Below are positions 7,081 through 8,589 of a stretch of DNA of 8,589 bases, one piece after another (position 1 is the stretch's first letter; each line of letters opens with the position of its first letter). A model generated the notes under the pieces. That model had not been told where the DNA came from. It did no database searches and saw nothing but the letters and a program-made list of their open reading frames with translations. Made by a program: the position numbers and the translations under genes. Source of the stretch: an uncultured Gemella sp. (GTDB taxonomy: Bacteria; Bacillota; Bacilli; Staphylococcales; Gemellaceae); the NCBI GenBank assembly GCA_938038035.1, contig CALHQV010000076.1, forward strand, positions 1 to 8,589. Reading direction: 5' to 3'.

Positions 7081-8208
7081 TTATAACTCCATTTTATTTT
7101 TATAATAAACTCTTGGAATACGTTTATTTATACAACAGAATATTTCATAACTTATTGTATCTTGATATGTAGCAAAAGTATCAACTGATATTTTTTGGCC
7201 ATTATTCTCTCCAAAGATAAGAACATCGTCTCCTACTTTTATATTTTCACTACAACGTACCATAAGTTGATCCATACAAACACGTCCTACTATCTCACAG
7301 TCTTCTGTCCCAACTTTAATCTTGAATCCTTGAGCTCGCCTTAAAAGACCGTCAGCATAACCGATAGGAACTGTTGCAATATATTCATCCTGTTTTGCTT
7401 CATAACTAACACCATATCCTAGTTTTTCACCTTTTGAGAATTTCTTAACATGAGTTATCTTACTTACTAATGAAACTACTGGATCTAGTTTAATCTTGTC
7501 TAATTTTTCAATATTTTCACTTGGATAACATCCATAAAGTGAAATCCCTATTCTAGTCATATTATACTGATCTTTTCTGTCATTATATTTTATCGTGCTA
7601 GCTGAATTCCCAATATGAATGTATTTTGGTTTATGTGTAAACAGTTTTAATCTTTCATCGAAGTTTTTAGTTTGATACTCATCATAATTATTATCACTAC
7701 CATCTGCATTAGAATAATGTGAGAATATACCTTCAAAATCGATTTTCTCAGATGAAAGTAGATTATCAATTTTAACTAATTCTTCTTTATCAGAAGTACC
7801 AATACGTCCCATTCCCGTTTCAATTTTAACATGAATTTTTAATTTCCCATCAATACTCTCCATCTCTTCTAGACATTCTTCTAACCATGCTTTAGATGGA
7901 CATGTTAATGATACATTATTTTCTACAGCATATTTTACATTTTTTGGGTTGGTTACTCCTAATACAAGAACCATACTATCAAAAATTACATCTTTTAAAT
8001 CCAATGCTTCTTCCAAGGTAGCTGTTGCAAAATGTCTAACACCATTTTTATATAGATGATCTGCTACTACTCTTGCACCTAGTCCATAAGAATCTGCTTT
8101 TACTACTGCTATACCTGTTTTTTTATTATTAAGTGCAATTAGCTTATTATAATTATTAAGTATCGCATCTAAGTCTACTCTTAATTGTGTTGGTCTATCA
8201 TTAATCAT
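7081..8208 (-). CDS. alr: Alanine racemase, PLP-dependent
   Basis: This cytoplasmic enzyme interconverts L- and D-alanine, supplying D-Ala for peptidoglycan stem peptides and teichoic acid D-alanylation. At 375 aa it is full length. The PLP-binding lysine is Lys37 in AVVKADSYGLG (34-44), near the N-terminus of the TIM barrel. The second catalytic base is Tyr265 in LGYGVSY (263-269). Other active-site marks are KIETGMGRIG (128-137), HYSNADG (164-170), MTRIG (217-221, Arg219) and CMDQ (311-314) in the C-terminal beta domain. Lys37 matches the pocket position of the family, and Arg219, Tyr265 and Cys311-Met312 have the numbering I recall for Geobacillus Alr. The ATG lies inside acpS (8-nt overlap, ATGATTAA), with AAGGGGG at 8218-8224 as Shine-Dalgarno. 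A second racemase elsewhere in the genome cannot be excluded. Confidence 0.97.
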   Translation of the reverse strand: MINDRPTQLRVDLDAILNNYNKLIALNNKKTGIAVVKADSYGLGARVVADHLYKNGVRHFATATLEEALDLKDVIFDSMVLVLGVTNPKNVKYAVENNVSLTCPSKAWLEECLEEMESIDGKLKIHVKIETGMGRIGTSDKEELVKIDNLLSSEKIDFEGIFSHYSNADGSDNNYDEYQTKNFDERLKLFTHKPKYIHIGNSASTIKYNDRKDQYNMTRIGISLYGCYPSENIEKLDKIKLDPVVSLVSKITHVKKFSKGEKLGYGVSYEAKQDEYIATVPIGYADGLLRRAQGFKIKVGTEDCEIVGRVCMDQLMVRCSENIKVGDDVLIFGENNGQKISVDTFATYQDTISYEIFCCINKRIPRVYYKNKMEL

Positions 8209-8566
8209 TATTTGTATCCCCCTTCTCTAAGATAACAAATGCCACAACCGTTGAATCAGTATGGCTTATCGTTAAATGTGTTATAAAGTTTTTGTATTCA
8301 ATATAAGGTTTTCCTCTATCATCTTTTTTTACTTCTACATCATGAAAAGAAAAATCTTTGGAAATCCCGACTCCTAAAGCTTTTGAAGTAGCCTCCTTCA
8401 CGGCAAAACGTCCTGCCAAAAACTCCATTTTTCTTCTATGATTTGTTATTTTATAAAACTCATTTAATTCATTTTCTGTATATAATTTTTCAAGTCGTTT
8501 TTTATCATCAACATATTTTTCAAAGCGATGAATATCGACGATATCACAACCGATTCCGTAAATCAT
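8201..8566 (-). CDS. acpS: Holo-[acyl-carrier-protein] synthase
   Basis: AcpS moves the 4'-phosphopantetheine arm of coenzyme A onto a serine of apo-acyl carrier protein, switching on fatty acid (hence membrane and lipoteichoic acid) synthesis; the family is a Mg2+-dependent homotrimer. At 121 aa it is the normal size. Motifs are GIGCDIVDIHRFEKY (4-18, metal ligand Asp8), EFLAGRFAVKEATSKALGVGI (48-68, Glu58), and LTISHTDSTVVAFVI (98-112). The start is supported by AAGAGG at 8573-8578, 6 nt from the ATG. It is the first gene of the operon inside the window. The promoter must lie beyond the right edge or behind another upstream gene. The acpS-alr pairing is widespread in Bacilli. Confidence 0.96.
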   Translation of the reverse strand: MIYGIGCDIVDIHRFEKYVDDKKRLEKLYTENELNEFYKITNHRRKMEFLAGRFAVKEATSKALGVGISKDFSFHDVEVKKDDRGKPYIEYKNFITHLTISHTDSTVVAFVILEKGDTNND

Positions 8567-8589
8567 TTTTTACCTCTTCATTATATATT

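Noticed and set aside
8580..8585. Perfect minus-strand TATAAT just upstream of acpS
   Set aside because: Used as a -10 box it would start transcription at about 8573, inside the Shine-Dalgarno. The -35 would lie beyond the window, so it is probably chance A+T sequence.

Overview
This is an A+T-rich window from a Gram-positive (Bacillota, class Bacilli) chromosome. It carries seven complete genes, all on the minus strand. The genus call rests on overall feel: strongly A+T-biased codon use, Bacillus-like ribosomal proteins, a LytR/OatA-type wall chemistry gene, and an acpS-alr-tex order. Gemella or a close relative fits best, but this is an inference from memory and was not searched.

Reading in the direction of transcription (right to left), the first unit is a tightly packed operon of acpS (8201-8566), alr (7081-8208), tex (4911-7079) and an OatA-like peptidoglycan O-acetyltransferase gene (3040-4899). 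acpS and alr overlap by 8 nt, one base separates alr from tex, and the Shine-Dalgarno of the oatA-like gene abuts the tex stop codon. The unit ends in a strong hairpin terminator about 10 nt after the last stop. Its promoter lies beyond the right edge. The products cover acyl-carrier-protein activation (lipid synthesis), D-alanine supply (peptidoglycan and teichoic acid), an RNA-binding Tex factor, and wall O-acetylation (lysozyme resistance), so three of the four serve the cell envelope.

The second unit is a lone gltX (1304-2767). It has its own extended -10 promoter and a candidate terminator. GluRS in this group is normally non-discriminating, but no gatCAB genes are in the window to support that here.

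The third unit is rplM-rpsI (605-1042 and 193-585). It has a near-consensus sigma-A promoter with an A-rich upstream tract, a structured 5' leader that I read as the L13 autoregulatory leader, and a strong terminator after rpsI. A hairpin plus T-run on the plus strand at the left edge suggests a convergent gene ending just outside the window.

I found no mobile element, CRISPR array, tRNA, rRNA or defence system. The window is mostly ordinary core genome. The most notable points are the direct acpS-alr-tex junction, where Bacillus and Staphylococcus carry mazEF and the sigB locus between alr and tex; the co-transcription of an O-acetyltransferase with that core; and the well-formed L13 leader.
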